Part shown: positions 43,811 through 50,924 of the stretch, one piece after another
Position numbering within the stretch: position 1 is the stretch's first letter
How the letters are laid out: each line of letters opens with the position of its first letter
DNA from: Prevotella communis
GTDB lineage: Bacteria > Bacteroidota > Bacteroidia > Bacteroidales > Bacteroidaceae
Direction: 5' to 3'
DNA length: 64,000 nucleotides
Assembly: GCF_022024175.1 (NCBI RefSeq)
Contig: NZ_CP091794.1
Span: 1,178,001 to 1,242,000 of the forward strand
Program-made: the position numbers and the translations under genes
Notes under the pieces: generated by a model
What the model saw: the letters and a program-made list of their open reading frames with translations, nothing else
Database searches by the model: none
Told to the model about the DNA's origin: nothing

Positions 43811-44416
43811 ACGGTTTGAATTTTGAGTTAATAATGTTGATGATTATAGCCTCAAATCCTCACCGCCTTTCCTCTTGTATATACTCTGAATCATCCCCTG
43901 CCATACCTGATCGATGTCCTCTGATACTTCGTCCTGGCTCCAAAGATCTGAAAAACGAGGGTGGAAGTTTGATCTGTCCCACGACATAGTCTCTACTTAT
44001 CTAGGTGAGTGTCTTCTCACCCTCAACGGCATAAATCTCTAGCAAAGCTACAAAACTTAAACCGTATTGCATCCATCTGCAAGAAATATTTCATGAAAAT
44101 GGACAATCTCTATAATCGGATGCAAAGGTAAGAGAGGTGAGTGTCTTCTTCCCCCTGTCGATTATGTCCTAGAGTTAATCCTTATATTCTCTTGACGAAT
44201 CAATCAGTTCTGCCCAATGATTCGATATGATGATTTTTTTATAAATATTTTTCCCGTTCTACTTCAATAGAGCGGGATCTTTTTGTATCAGCACAAAAAT
44301 GTCATCGTTGATGAGAAAATGTCACCATTTACAAGCAAATATGTCACCATTCACGAGCAAAAATGTCCAAGGAGCGAGCCAAAGGTCAGTAGGGGAGGAT
44401 GAAAAAAACGCGGTTA
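43811..44416. other. Intergenic region between IS110 element and WYL regulator
   Basis: No supported gene. It contains two exact copies of AGGTGAGTGTCTTCT (44003-44017 and 44135-44149), minus-strand -7-like boxes TAGCTTTG (44043-44050) and TACCTTTG (44123-44130), and then a 22-nt tandem tract ahead of the WYL promoter. It appears to be a mosaic of mobile-element remnants. Confidence 0.55.
44299..44384 (+). repeat. Tandem 20-22-bp units upstream of the WYL regulator
   Basis: Units start with ATGTC at 44299, 44319, 44341 and 44363. The second and third agree at 19 of 22 positions (ATGTCACCATTTACAAGCAA type). ATGTCA and TTTAC are shared with the 22-bp units of the MITE-like element at 34.4 kb. 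Confidence 0.8.
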
Positions 44417-44448
44417 TTTGGAGATTTCGGAAAATCTTATTATTTTTG
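44417..44448 (+). promoter_or_regulatory. Promoter of WYL-hemW, probably leaderless
   Basis: TTTG (44417-44420) and TATTTTTG (44441-44448), spacing 20 nt. The ATG begins 6 nt after the -7 element. Confidence 0.8.
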
Positions 44449-44453
44449 CAGTC

Positions 44454-45347
44454 ATGAAACATTCTCAGATATTTCGCCAGTACATCTGGATTATCAATAC
44501 ACTTAGGGGCTGCGGTGGACTTACGTTCGATGAATTGAATCAGAAATGGAAGGCCGAAGACGTGAGCCGCGGTAAACCCCTGCAACGCTCGTCGTTCAAT
44601 CGTCATCGCGATGCCATTCTTGAGATGTTTGGCATTATCATTGACTGCGACCTCCGTACCTATAAGTATTATATAGGCAATCAGGAGGCACTGGAGGACG
44701 ACAGCCTGGAACGTTGGATTTATTCAACGCTTACCGTGCATGGCGCATTGTCTGAGGGTGCTTCCGTGAAAGAGCGCCTGGTGCTAGAGAATGCACCCGC
44801 TGGCGAGCGCTATCTTGATCTGATGATTCATGCCATCCGCTGTAATCACCGCCTGCGCATAGGCTATCAGAAATTTCAGGCCGAGGGTTACGAGAAAACC
44901 GTATGTCCCTATGCCCTGAAACTGTTTCGTCAGCGATGGTACCTGCTGGCCCGAAACGACGAAGACCAGATGCGTATCTATGCGCTGGACCGCATCACAT
45001 CGCTCTGTCTTACTGAGGAGACGTTTGAAATGCCTGCAGATTTCTCTGCGCAGAAGTATTTCTCGGAATATTTTGGTGTGCTGACCAATGACACGCCTCT
45101 GGCCCATGTGGTGCTGCGTGCCCATAAGTGGATGCCCGACTATTTGCGCACGTTGCCCCTGCATCACTCGCAGCGCGAACTGCAGTCGACGCCCGACTAT
45201 ACCGATTTCTCGTATGATATCCGTCCCACTTCCGATTTCCTGGGCGAACTCATGCGTCATAGTGTTGGCATTGAGGTGCTTGAACCCGTGGAACTGCGTG
45301 AGAAAATGAAGAAAATGTTGGTTGATACACTCGAGAGATATTCATAA
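44454..45347 (+). CDS. WYL-domain transcriptional regulator
   Basis: A 297-residue protein from the ATG at 44454 (MKHSQIFRQYIWIINTLRGC); the longer frame upstream begins at a TTG inside the promoter. Residues 1-75 form a winged-helix-like region (RSSFNRHRDAILEMFG). A WYL domain at about 110-210 contains KLFRQRWYLLARNDED, and a WCX-like C-terminal part follows. WYL proteins respond to nucleic acids or nucleotides and often control stress or defence genes. It is directly followed by hemW without a spacer. Confidence 0.87.
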   Translation: MKHSQIFRQYIWIINTLRGCGGLTFDELNQKWKAEDVSRGKPLQRSSFNRHRDAILEMFGIIIDCDLRTYKYYIGNQEALEDDSLERWIYSTLTVHGALSEGASVKERLVLENAPAGERYLDLMIHAIRCNHRLRIGYQKFQAEGYEKTVCPYALKLFRQRWYLLARNDEDQMRIYALDRITSLCLTEETFEMPADFSAQKYFSEYFGVLTNDTPLAHVVLRAHKWMPDYLRTLPLHHSQRELQSTPDYTDFSYDIRPTSDFLGELMRHSVGIEVLEPVELREKMKKMLVDTLERYS

Positions 45348-46469
45348 ATGGCAGGTATCTATATTCATATCCCGTTTTGTAAGAGTCGCTGCGTGTATTG
45401 CGACTTCTATTCCACCACGTCGCTGGCATTGGGTCAACGATATGTGGATGCATTATGTCGGGAAATGGAGGATAGATGTAAGATGGAAGATGGAAGAGGT
45501 GAGATGGTTGAGACGGTATATCTGGGTGGCGGCACGCCCTCACAGCTGACCGGCACGCTGCTGCATCGGTTGTTCGACCATCTGTATCAGACGTTTGACA
45601 TTTCGCCAGATGCCGAGGTGACGATAGAGTGTAACCCAGATGACGTGACGGAGGCGTTTGCCGAAATGCTAAAGACGCTGCCTGTAAACCGTGTGTCAAT
45701 GGGGGCTCAGACCTTCCAGCCAGAGCGCCTGCGTTTCCTGCATCGTCGCCATACGGCCGAACAGGTGAAGGAGGCTGTAGGACGTTTGCGTCAGGCTGGT
45801 ATCCGGAATATCAGCGTGGACCTGATGTACGGGTTTCCCAACGAGACGATGGCGGAGTGGGAGCGTGATATCCAGCAGGCCATAGCGCTGGACGTAGAAC
45901 ATCTCTCGGCCTATGCGCTGCAATATGAGGAGGGTACACCCCTATATAAAATGTTGGAACGGGGTGAGGTAAGCGAGATTGACGAGGAACTGGAACGACA
46001 GATGTATTTCCTGCTGATGGACGCATTGGCTGAGGCTGGTTTTGAACATTACGAAATCAGCAACTGGGGGAAGCCTGGGCATCACTCACGCCATAATAGC
46101 AGTTACTGGAATCAGACACCCTATATCGGTTTGGGGGCTGCCGCTCATTCCTTCGACGGACGGAACCGCCAATGGAACGTGGCCGATATCCGTCAGTATA
46201 TGGAGGGCATGGAAAAGGGTGAGCCTTGTGTGGAACACGAAGAACTCACCCCTGATAATCATTATAATGAGATAGTGATGACGGCCTTGCGCACATCAGA
46301 AGGACTCAACCTTGCGAAACTGTCGTCTGCCGATGCCGACTACTGTCTGCGACTGGCGCAGCGATTTATCCTTGACGGTCTGTTAGTCCATGAGCAACAG
46401 CATCTGCGTCTCACCCGTAACGGACTCTTTGTCAGCGACATGATTATGGCAGAACTGATGAAAGCCTGA
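45348..46469 (+). CDS. hemW: Radical SAM heme chaperone HemW
   Basis: A 373-residue radical SAM protein formerly annotated as coproporphyrinogen III oxidase-like. The [4Fe-4S] motif is CKSRCVYC (C11, C15, C18), followed by GGGTPSQL and the family segments NPDDVTEAFAEML and NRVSMGAQTFQ. HemW binds heme and delivers it to respiratory proteins. The ATG directly follows the TAA of the WYL gene. Residues about 42-54 are encoded by 7-nt repeats and differ from the usual family sequence before GGGTPS. Confidence 0.9.
   Translation: MAGIYIHIPFCKSRCVYCDFYSTTSLALGQRYVDALCREMEDRCKMEDGRGEMVETVYLGGGTPSQLTGTLLHRLFDHLYQTFDISPDAEVTIECNPDDVTEAFAEMLKTLPVNRVSMGAQTFQPERLRFLHRRHTAEQVKEAVGRLRQAGIRNISVDLMYGFPNETMAEWERDIQQAIALDVEHLSAYALQYEEGTPLYKMLERGEVSEIDEELERQMYFLLMDALAEAGFEHYEISNWGKPGHHSRHNSSYWNQTPYIGLGAAAHSFDGRNRQWNVADIRQYMEGMEKGEPCVEHEELTPDNHYNEIVMTALRTSEGLNLAKLSSADADYCLRLAQRFILDGLLVHEQQHLRLTRNGLFVSDMIMAELMKA
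45468..45509 (+). repeat. In-frame heptamer-period tract inside hemW, 6 units
   Basis: GAGGATA, GATGTAA, two exact GATGGAA, GAGGTGA, GATGGTT. The 7-nt period is clear although the units vary. It lies in a loop region just before the GGGTPS motif. Confidence 0.75.
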
Positions 46470-46497
46470 TTTTTCACTTTTCACTATTCACTTTTAC
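46470..46497 (-). repeat. Heptamer tandem repeat, CTTTTCA type, 4 units
   Basis: On the + strand TTTTTCA, CTTTTCA, CTATTCA, CTTTTAC. It begins right after the hemW stop, fills the 4-nt gap between convergent genes and encodes the last residues (VNSEK) and stop of the DUF4861 gene. The same unit family is in front of glyA and pyrB. Confidence 0.88.
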
Positions 46498-47709
46498 CTT
46501 AATCGCTGCCTCTACTTCTTTTCGCCATGTCTTCAGCCACTGGAACCACTCCTTGGCAGAATGAAAACCGAAGGTCTCATTAGCAGAGCAATATACTACT
46601 TTATATGCCAGGTGACGATTGTCTGTTTTCACCACGTAGGCATAGTTGTCTTTATTGGCTGGCTCCTCGCTGACAATATGTTGACGGGGTATCAGGATGC
46701 CCAGTCCTACGGTCTCACGGCTCCACTTTACGGTGTCAGTAGAGGGGTAGTCGGTACCCCAGCAGGCACGCAGTCCCTTCTTGTCGGAGAACTCCTCAGA
46801 CCCCTTCACATTGATGATGCCGGTAGAAAACTCTGCACCTTTCATGTCGCGGTTGAAGAACACATCCACATCGGTATCACGATGACCTGCATACTGCGTA
46901 TAGCGGATGGTCATGTTGATGGTTGATGGCTGATGGCTGATGGCTGATGGATATTGCCAGCCTTGGTCGATGATTTCCACGATGGTGCGCAGCGGACCAT
47001 AGGAGACGACGCGCTGGGTACGGTTCTTCACGGGGTCAATCATCGTGGGTTCCTTACCGTTCCATCCGCGGAAAGCACCCAGTCCGAAGGTGTTGCCTAC
47101 CCATAGCACATCATCGCCATAACCGGCTTTCTTCTGATCGGCCGATGTATAGAACTGTGTAGCCTCTAGCTCCAGGCGTTTCTGGAACTTGCCGTAGAGG
47201 TCGAGCGTCTGACGCTTGTCGAAATAGATGCGGATACCGTTGAGCTCGCTCTCGAAGTCCACACCGTGATGATGCAGCAGGTTGTAGGAATTGGCACAGT
47301 CGCCACGCACGGTGAGACTCGACACGAAATTGTTGTGCTTGTTTTTCTCCTTCACCTTGTCATTACGCATCAGCATCTCGGCATATACGCGGGCAGGGTA
47401 GGTGCGTGGCTCGCCCTCCTTGAAAAGGGTCACGGTATAGGTCTTCTGTTCCTTGCCCTTGAGGTCGGAGAGAAAACAGAGTTCGTCAAACTGCTCGTCC
47501 AGATTGATATCATCCAACTGACAGGGAATCTCCTGACCGCCACAGGTCACCAGGGCGGAGCGCACCTCGCCATAATCCTGAAGCGAGAGGACTACGGGCT
47601 GGTCGGTCCTGTCTGTGGACAAGGGGTTTTTTACACTGATGTTCAACGTCTGTTGGGCGCTCATGGCCATGGGCATACAGAGCGCAAATGCGAGAAAAAG
47701 ATACTTCAT
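46474..47709 (-). CDS. Secreted DUF4861 protein
   Basis: A 411-residue exported protein (signal peptide MKYLFLAFALCMPMAMSAQ). The sequence matches DUF4861 in plan: KNPLSTDRTDQPVVLSL near the N-terminus, YNLLHHHGVDFESELNGIRIYFD, and WGTDYPSTDTVKWSRETVGLG. DUF4861 proteins are common in polysaccharide-utilisation regions and often accompany GH88/GH105 enzymes on pectin. A second DUF4861 domain is fused to a GH88-like enzyme at 52-53 kb. Residues around 256-266 come from an in-frame 7-nt repeat, and the C-terminus from another. Confidence 0.83.
   Translation of the reverse strand: MKYLFLAFALCMPMAMSAQQTLNISVKNPLSTDRTDQPVVLSLQDYGEVRSALVTCGGQEIPCQLDDINLDEQFDELCFLSDLKGKEQKTYTVTLFKEGEPRTYPARVYAEMLMRNDKVKEKNKHNNFVSSLTVRGDCANSYNLLHHHGVDFESELNGIRIYFDKRQTLDLYGKFQKRLELEATQFYTSADQKKAGYGDDVLWVGNTFGLGAFRGWNGKEPTMIDPVKNRTQRVVSYGPLRTIVEIIDQGWQYPSAISHQPSTINMTIRYTQYAGHRDTDVDVFFNRDMKGAEFSTGIINVKGSEEFSDKKGLRACWGTDYPSTDTVKWSRETVGLGILIPRQHIVSEEPANKDNYAYVVKTDNRHLAYKVVYCSANETFGFHSAKEWFQWLKTWRKEVEAAIKVKVNSEK
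46915..46949 (-). repeat. In-frame heptamer repeat inside the DUF4861 gene, 5 units
   Basis: On the + strand two exact GTTGATG and three exact GCTGATG units. It encodes SAISHQPSTIN-like residues. Any change by one unit would break the frame. Confidence 0.92.
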
Positions 47710-47784
47710 GATGTCTTAGTTTTTGTACAAAAGTAACAGAAAAGCATGGAATGTGAATTCTAATTAAAAAAAATTAGGTTAAAA

Positions 47785-47816
47785 TTTGGATTATTCAAGA
47801 AATTTTAGTAATTTTG
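47785..47816 (+). promoter_or_regulatory. Promoter of the GldB-like gene
   Basis: TTTG (47785-47788) and TAATTTTG (47809-47816), spacing 20 nt; leader about 30 nt. Confidence 0.82.
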
Positions 47817-47851
47817 CACTCGAATTTAACAAAATCTAAAATCTCCATACG

Positions 47852-48646
47852 TTGAAGAAGCTCTTTTTTCTGCTCCTGTTGACCATGATGGCATGCATAG
47901 GTTGCCAATGGAAATTCCAGTCTCCTGAAGATACAGAGAAGACTGGCGATATTGTCGTGGAGCGCTTCGACCGTATGGAATACCTCTACCTCACATCAGG
48001 CGATTTCGCCGCCCTGCAGCAGATGAAGACGCTCTATCCCACGGAGACGGGCACGCTGATTGAGGATGTGCTGAAGTTGGGTAGGGTAGATGACCCCGAT
48101 ATCAACACGCGTTTCCTGATTTTCTTCCAGGACAGCACCTTGCAGGCCCTGATGCAGGGTGTCAATGAGCAGTATGCCGACATTGACGACCTGAATAAGG
48201 ATCTGACGAAGAGTTTCACCCGGCTGACGAAGAATATTCCGGGATTGGAGGTGCCACGCATCTATACCCAGATAGGTTCGCTGGACCAGAGTGTCATCGT
48301 AGGCGACTCGATGGTGGGCATCTCGCTCGACAAGTACCTGGGTGCCAATTATCCTATCTATCAGAAATACGGCTATACGGAGCAGCAGCGTGCCATGATG
48401 ACGCGAAAATACATTGTGCCCGACTGTCTTGCGTTCTATCTCCTGCGCCATTATCCGACGCCTGAAGAGGCAGCCGATTCCGCAGAGCTGCGCCATGAGC
48501 ATATGGCAAGGATTCAGTATGTGGTGAACCAGGTGATGCAGCAGCGCATCTTCAGCAACGAGCGTATCCGGGAGGTGGAGAAATACATGCTGCAGCATAA
48601 AGAGGTGGGCTATGATGAGTTGTTGAGTGCTAAAAATCATCAATAG
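47852..48646 (+). CDS. gldB: GldB-like gliding motility lipoprotein
   Basis: A 264-residue lipoprotein. The signal peptide MKKLFFLLLLTMMACIGC has lipobox candidates at C15 and C18. The body fits GldB: VVERFDRMEYL, then GLEVPRIYTQIGSLDQSVIV, MVGISLDKYLGANYP and the C-terminal YVVNQVMQ region. The start codon is TTG; no ATG is available upstream in frame. GldB proteins are conserved in non-gliding Bacteroidota, where the role is unclear; a link to surface secretion is possible. It is monocistronic with a consensus promoter. Confidence 0.85.
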   Translation: MKKLFFLLLLTMMACIGCQWKFQSPEDTEKTGDIVVERFDRMEYLYLTSGDFAALQQMKTLYPTETGTLIEDVLKLGRVDDPDINTRFLIFFQDSTLQALMQGVNEQYADIDDLNKDLTKSFTRLTKNIPGLEVPRIYTQIGSLDQSVIVGDSMVGISLDKYLGANYPIYQKYGYTEQQRAMMTRKYIVPDCLAFYLLRHYPTPEEAADSAELRHEHMARIQYVVNQVMQQRIFSNERIREVEKYMLQHKEVGYDELLSAKNHQ

Positions 48647-48692
48647 TCGCTATTATTTAATCGTAATTCTTATGTTTTTCGCAGATTTTTCG

Positions 48693-48700
48693 TATTTTTG
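48693..48700 (+). promoter_or_regulatory. -7 promoter element of the DPP-IV gene
   Basis: TATTTTTG lies 20 nt before the ATG at 48721; the -33 region is T-rich without an exact TTTG. Confidence 0.65.
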
Positions 48701-48720
48701 CTTCAAAATTTAGCAAAGAT

Positions 48721-50913
48721 ATGAAAAAACTAATTATAGGTGCAATGATGTTAGCTGCTGTTGCGCAGATGTCGGCTGCAGGAAAACTGGATTTAAAGGA
48801 GATTACAAAAGGAACTTTTCGTGAAGCAACGATAGCTGCTGTCACCCCGATGTCTGATGGTGAGACGTATGCCCAGATATCGGCTGATGGCAAGCAGATT
48901 GTGCAGTATTCCTTCAAGACTGGCAAGCAGGTGGCTGTACTCTTTGATGTGGAAAAGGCCCGTGGAGCCAAGCTCAAGAAGATTGACGACTATGTGATGA
49001 GTCCTACGGGTAAGCGACTGCTGATCCAGACAGAGACGAAAAGCATCTATCGCCGTTCGTTCACGGCCGTTTACTATATCTATCATGTGGCCAATAATAA
49101 ACTGGAACCGCTGAGCGATGGCGGTCCGCAGCAGACGCCTGTGTGGAGTCCTGACGGCGAACAGGTGGCTTTCGTGCGTGACAACAATATCCATCTGGTG
49201 AAGTTGCTCTACAATAATGCCGAGAGTCAGGTGACCAAGGATGGTAAGTTCAATGAGGTGATCAACGGTATTCCCGACTGGGTCAACGAGGAGGAGTTCT
49301 CGTTCAACTCGTCGATGGTGTTCACGGCCGACTCCAGGCAAATCGTATGGATTCGCTATGATGAGAGTCAGGTGAAGGAGTTCTCTATGCCGATGTTCCA
49401 TCTGGATGCCGAGGACAAGGGTGCCTACGCCTATACCTACAAGTATCCGAAGGCTGGCGATGACAACTCGAAGGTCAGTTTGATGAGCTATGATATCAAG
49501 AGCCATCAGACGCGCCAGATGCAGTTGCCCCTCGATGCCGACGGCTATATCCCCCGTATCGTCACCACCAGCGATCCCGCAAAGGTGCTGGCTTTCACGC
49601 TGAACCGTCATCAGGACTGTCTGCGTGTGTATGCCGTGAATCCGCTGAGCACCACGTGCAAGTTGATTGTAGAGGACAAGGTGGACAAATATATCAACGA
49701 GAATGTGTTTGCCAATCTTGTGGTGACCGACAAGCACCTGGTGCTGACCAGCGAGCGCGACGGCTATAATCATATCTATCTGTACAACCTGAACGGTCAG
49801 CTGATGCGCAGCGTCGCACAACCCTCAAACCTCGTTGTTACGGAGGTATATGGATATAATGACATGACGGGCGACCTGTATTTCGCAGGCTATAACGGTG
49901 GTCCTACCGACCAGAAGGTCTTCGTGTCGCATAAGGACGGCAAGGTGGACTGCCTGACCAATAGGGAGGGTTGCAGTTCGGCCATCTTCTCGTCTGACTT
50001 CAGGAATTTCCTCAGCGTATGGAGCGACATGAATCATCCCACGGTCTATACGCTCTGTAATAACCAGGGAAAGACGCAGACCACGCTGGTGGACAACAAG
50101 GAACTGGCTGAAAAATACGCCTCTTACGATATGGGAACGAAGGAACTCTTTAGTTTCCAGACCGGCGAGGGCGTCCAGCTCATGGGCTACATGGTGAAAC
50201 CAAAAGATTTTGATCCGAATAAGAAGTACCCCGTGGTGATGTATCAGTATGGCGGTCCTGGTTCACAGCAGGTGCTGAATGCCTGGAACATCGGTATGGG
50301 CCGACAGGGTGCCATCCTGGAGCAGTACCTCTGTCAGCAGGGCTATATCTGCGTGTGCGTGGATAACCGGGGCACAGGCGGACGTGGGGCTGAGTTTGAG
50401 AAATGTACCTACCTGCGTCTGGGTGAACTGGAGGCTCGCGACCAGGTGGAAGCTGCCTTGTGGCTGGGAAAACAGTCGTATGTGGATAAGGACCGCATCG
50501 GTATCTGGGGCTGGTCGTACGGCGGATGGAACACGCTGATGTCTATGTCGGAGGGCCGTCCTGTCTTCCGTTGTGGCGTGGCTATTGCACCGCCTACCTG
50601 CTGGCGTTTCTACGACACGGTCTATACGGAGCGTTTCATGCGCACGCCCAAGGAGAATGCATCTGGCTATGACGAGGTTTGTCCGATTGCCCGTGCAGAG
50701 AAACTGCATGGTGCCCTGCTGCTGGTTCACGGACTGGCCGACGACAACGTGCATTATCAGAACTCGGCAGTCTATATGGATGCCCTTGTCCAGGCCGACA
50801 AGGATTTCCGTCAGTTGGTCTATACGAACAAGAACCACAGCATCTATGGCGGCAACACGCGTAACCACTTGTTCCGCCAGTGCATCAACTTCATGAACGA
50901 GAACCTGAAATAA
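48721..50913 (+). CDS. Dipeptidyl peptidase IV-type serine peptidase (S9)
   Basis: A 730-residue exported peptidase (signal peptide ending MSAAG) that removes Xaa-Pro or similar dipeptides. A beta-propeller spans about 60-480 and an alpha/beta-hydrolase domain about 490-730. The catalytic triad is visible: S599 in GWSYGGW, D674 in HGLADDNVH and H706 in NKNHSIYGG. The N-terminal Glu motif for the substrate amine is seen in DWVNEEEF. Length and motifs match Bacteroidota DPP4 enzymes. It starts a two-gene unit with a GH88-like protein 11 nt downstream. Confidence 0.93.
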   Translation: MKKLIIGAMMLAAVAQMSAAGKLDLKEITKGTFREATIAAVTPMSDGETYAQISADGKQIVQYSFKTGKQVAVLFDVEKARGAKLKKIDDYVMSPTGKRLLIQTETKSIYRRSFTAVYYIYHVANNKLEPLSDGGPQQTPVWSPDGEQVAFVRDNNIHLVKLLYNNAESQVTKDGKFNEVINGIPDWVNEEEFSFNSSMVFTADSRQIVWIRYDESQVKEFSMPMFHLDAEDKGAYAYTYKYPKAGDDNSKVSLMSYDIKSHQTRQMQLPLDADGYIPRIVTTSDPAKVLAFTLNRHQDCLRVYAVNPLSTTCKLIVEDKVDKYINENVFANLVVTDKHLVLTSERDGYNHIYLYNLNGQLMRSVAQPSNLVVTEVYGYNDMTGDLYFAGYNGGPTDQKVFVSHKDGKVDCLTNREGCSSAIFSSDFRNFLSVWSDMNHPTVYTLCNNQGKTQTTLVDNKELAEKYASYDMGTKELFSFQTGEGVQLMGYMVKPKDFDPNKKYPVVMYQYGGPGSQQVLNAWNIGMGRQGAILEQYLCQQGYICVCVDNRGTGGRGAEFEKCTYLRLGELEARDQVEAALWLGKQSYVDKDRIGIWGWSYGGWNTLMSMSEGRPVFRCGVAIAPPTCWRFYDTVYTERFMRTPKENASGYDEVCPIARAEKLHGALLLVHGLADDNVHYQNSAVYMDALVQADKDFRQLVYTNKNHSIYGGNTRNHLFRQCINFMNENLK

Positions 50914-50924
50914 AAAAAGAAGAT

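Larger units (their letters stand above)
42380..43972 (-). mobile_element. IS110-family insertion sequence, ends not determined
   Basis: A DEDD transposase gene with about 300 bp of structured noncoding DNA on its 3' side and 100-200 bp on its 5' side. IS110 elements lack clear terminal inverted repeats, so limits are approximate. Short inverted copies of a TCGTG..GGGACAGAT motif stand just outside (42352-42370 and 43973-43986). Confidence 0.5.

Noticed and set aside
44299..44384. Tandem units upstream of the WYL gene read as CRISPR
   Set aside because: Same reason: no unique spacers between units, only 20-22-bp contiguous copies.
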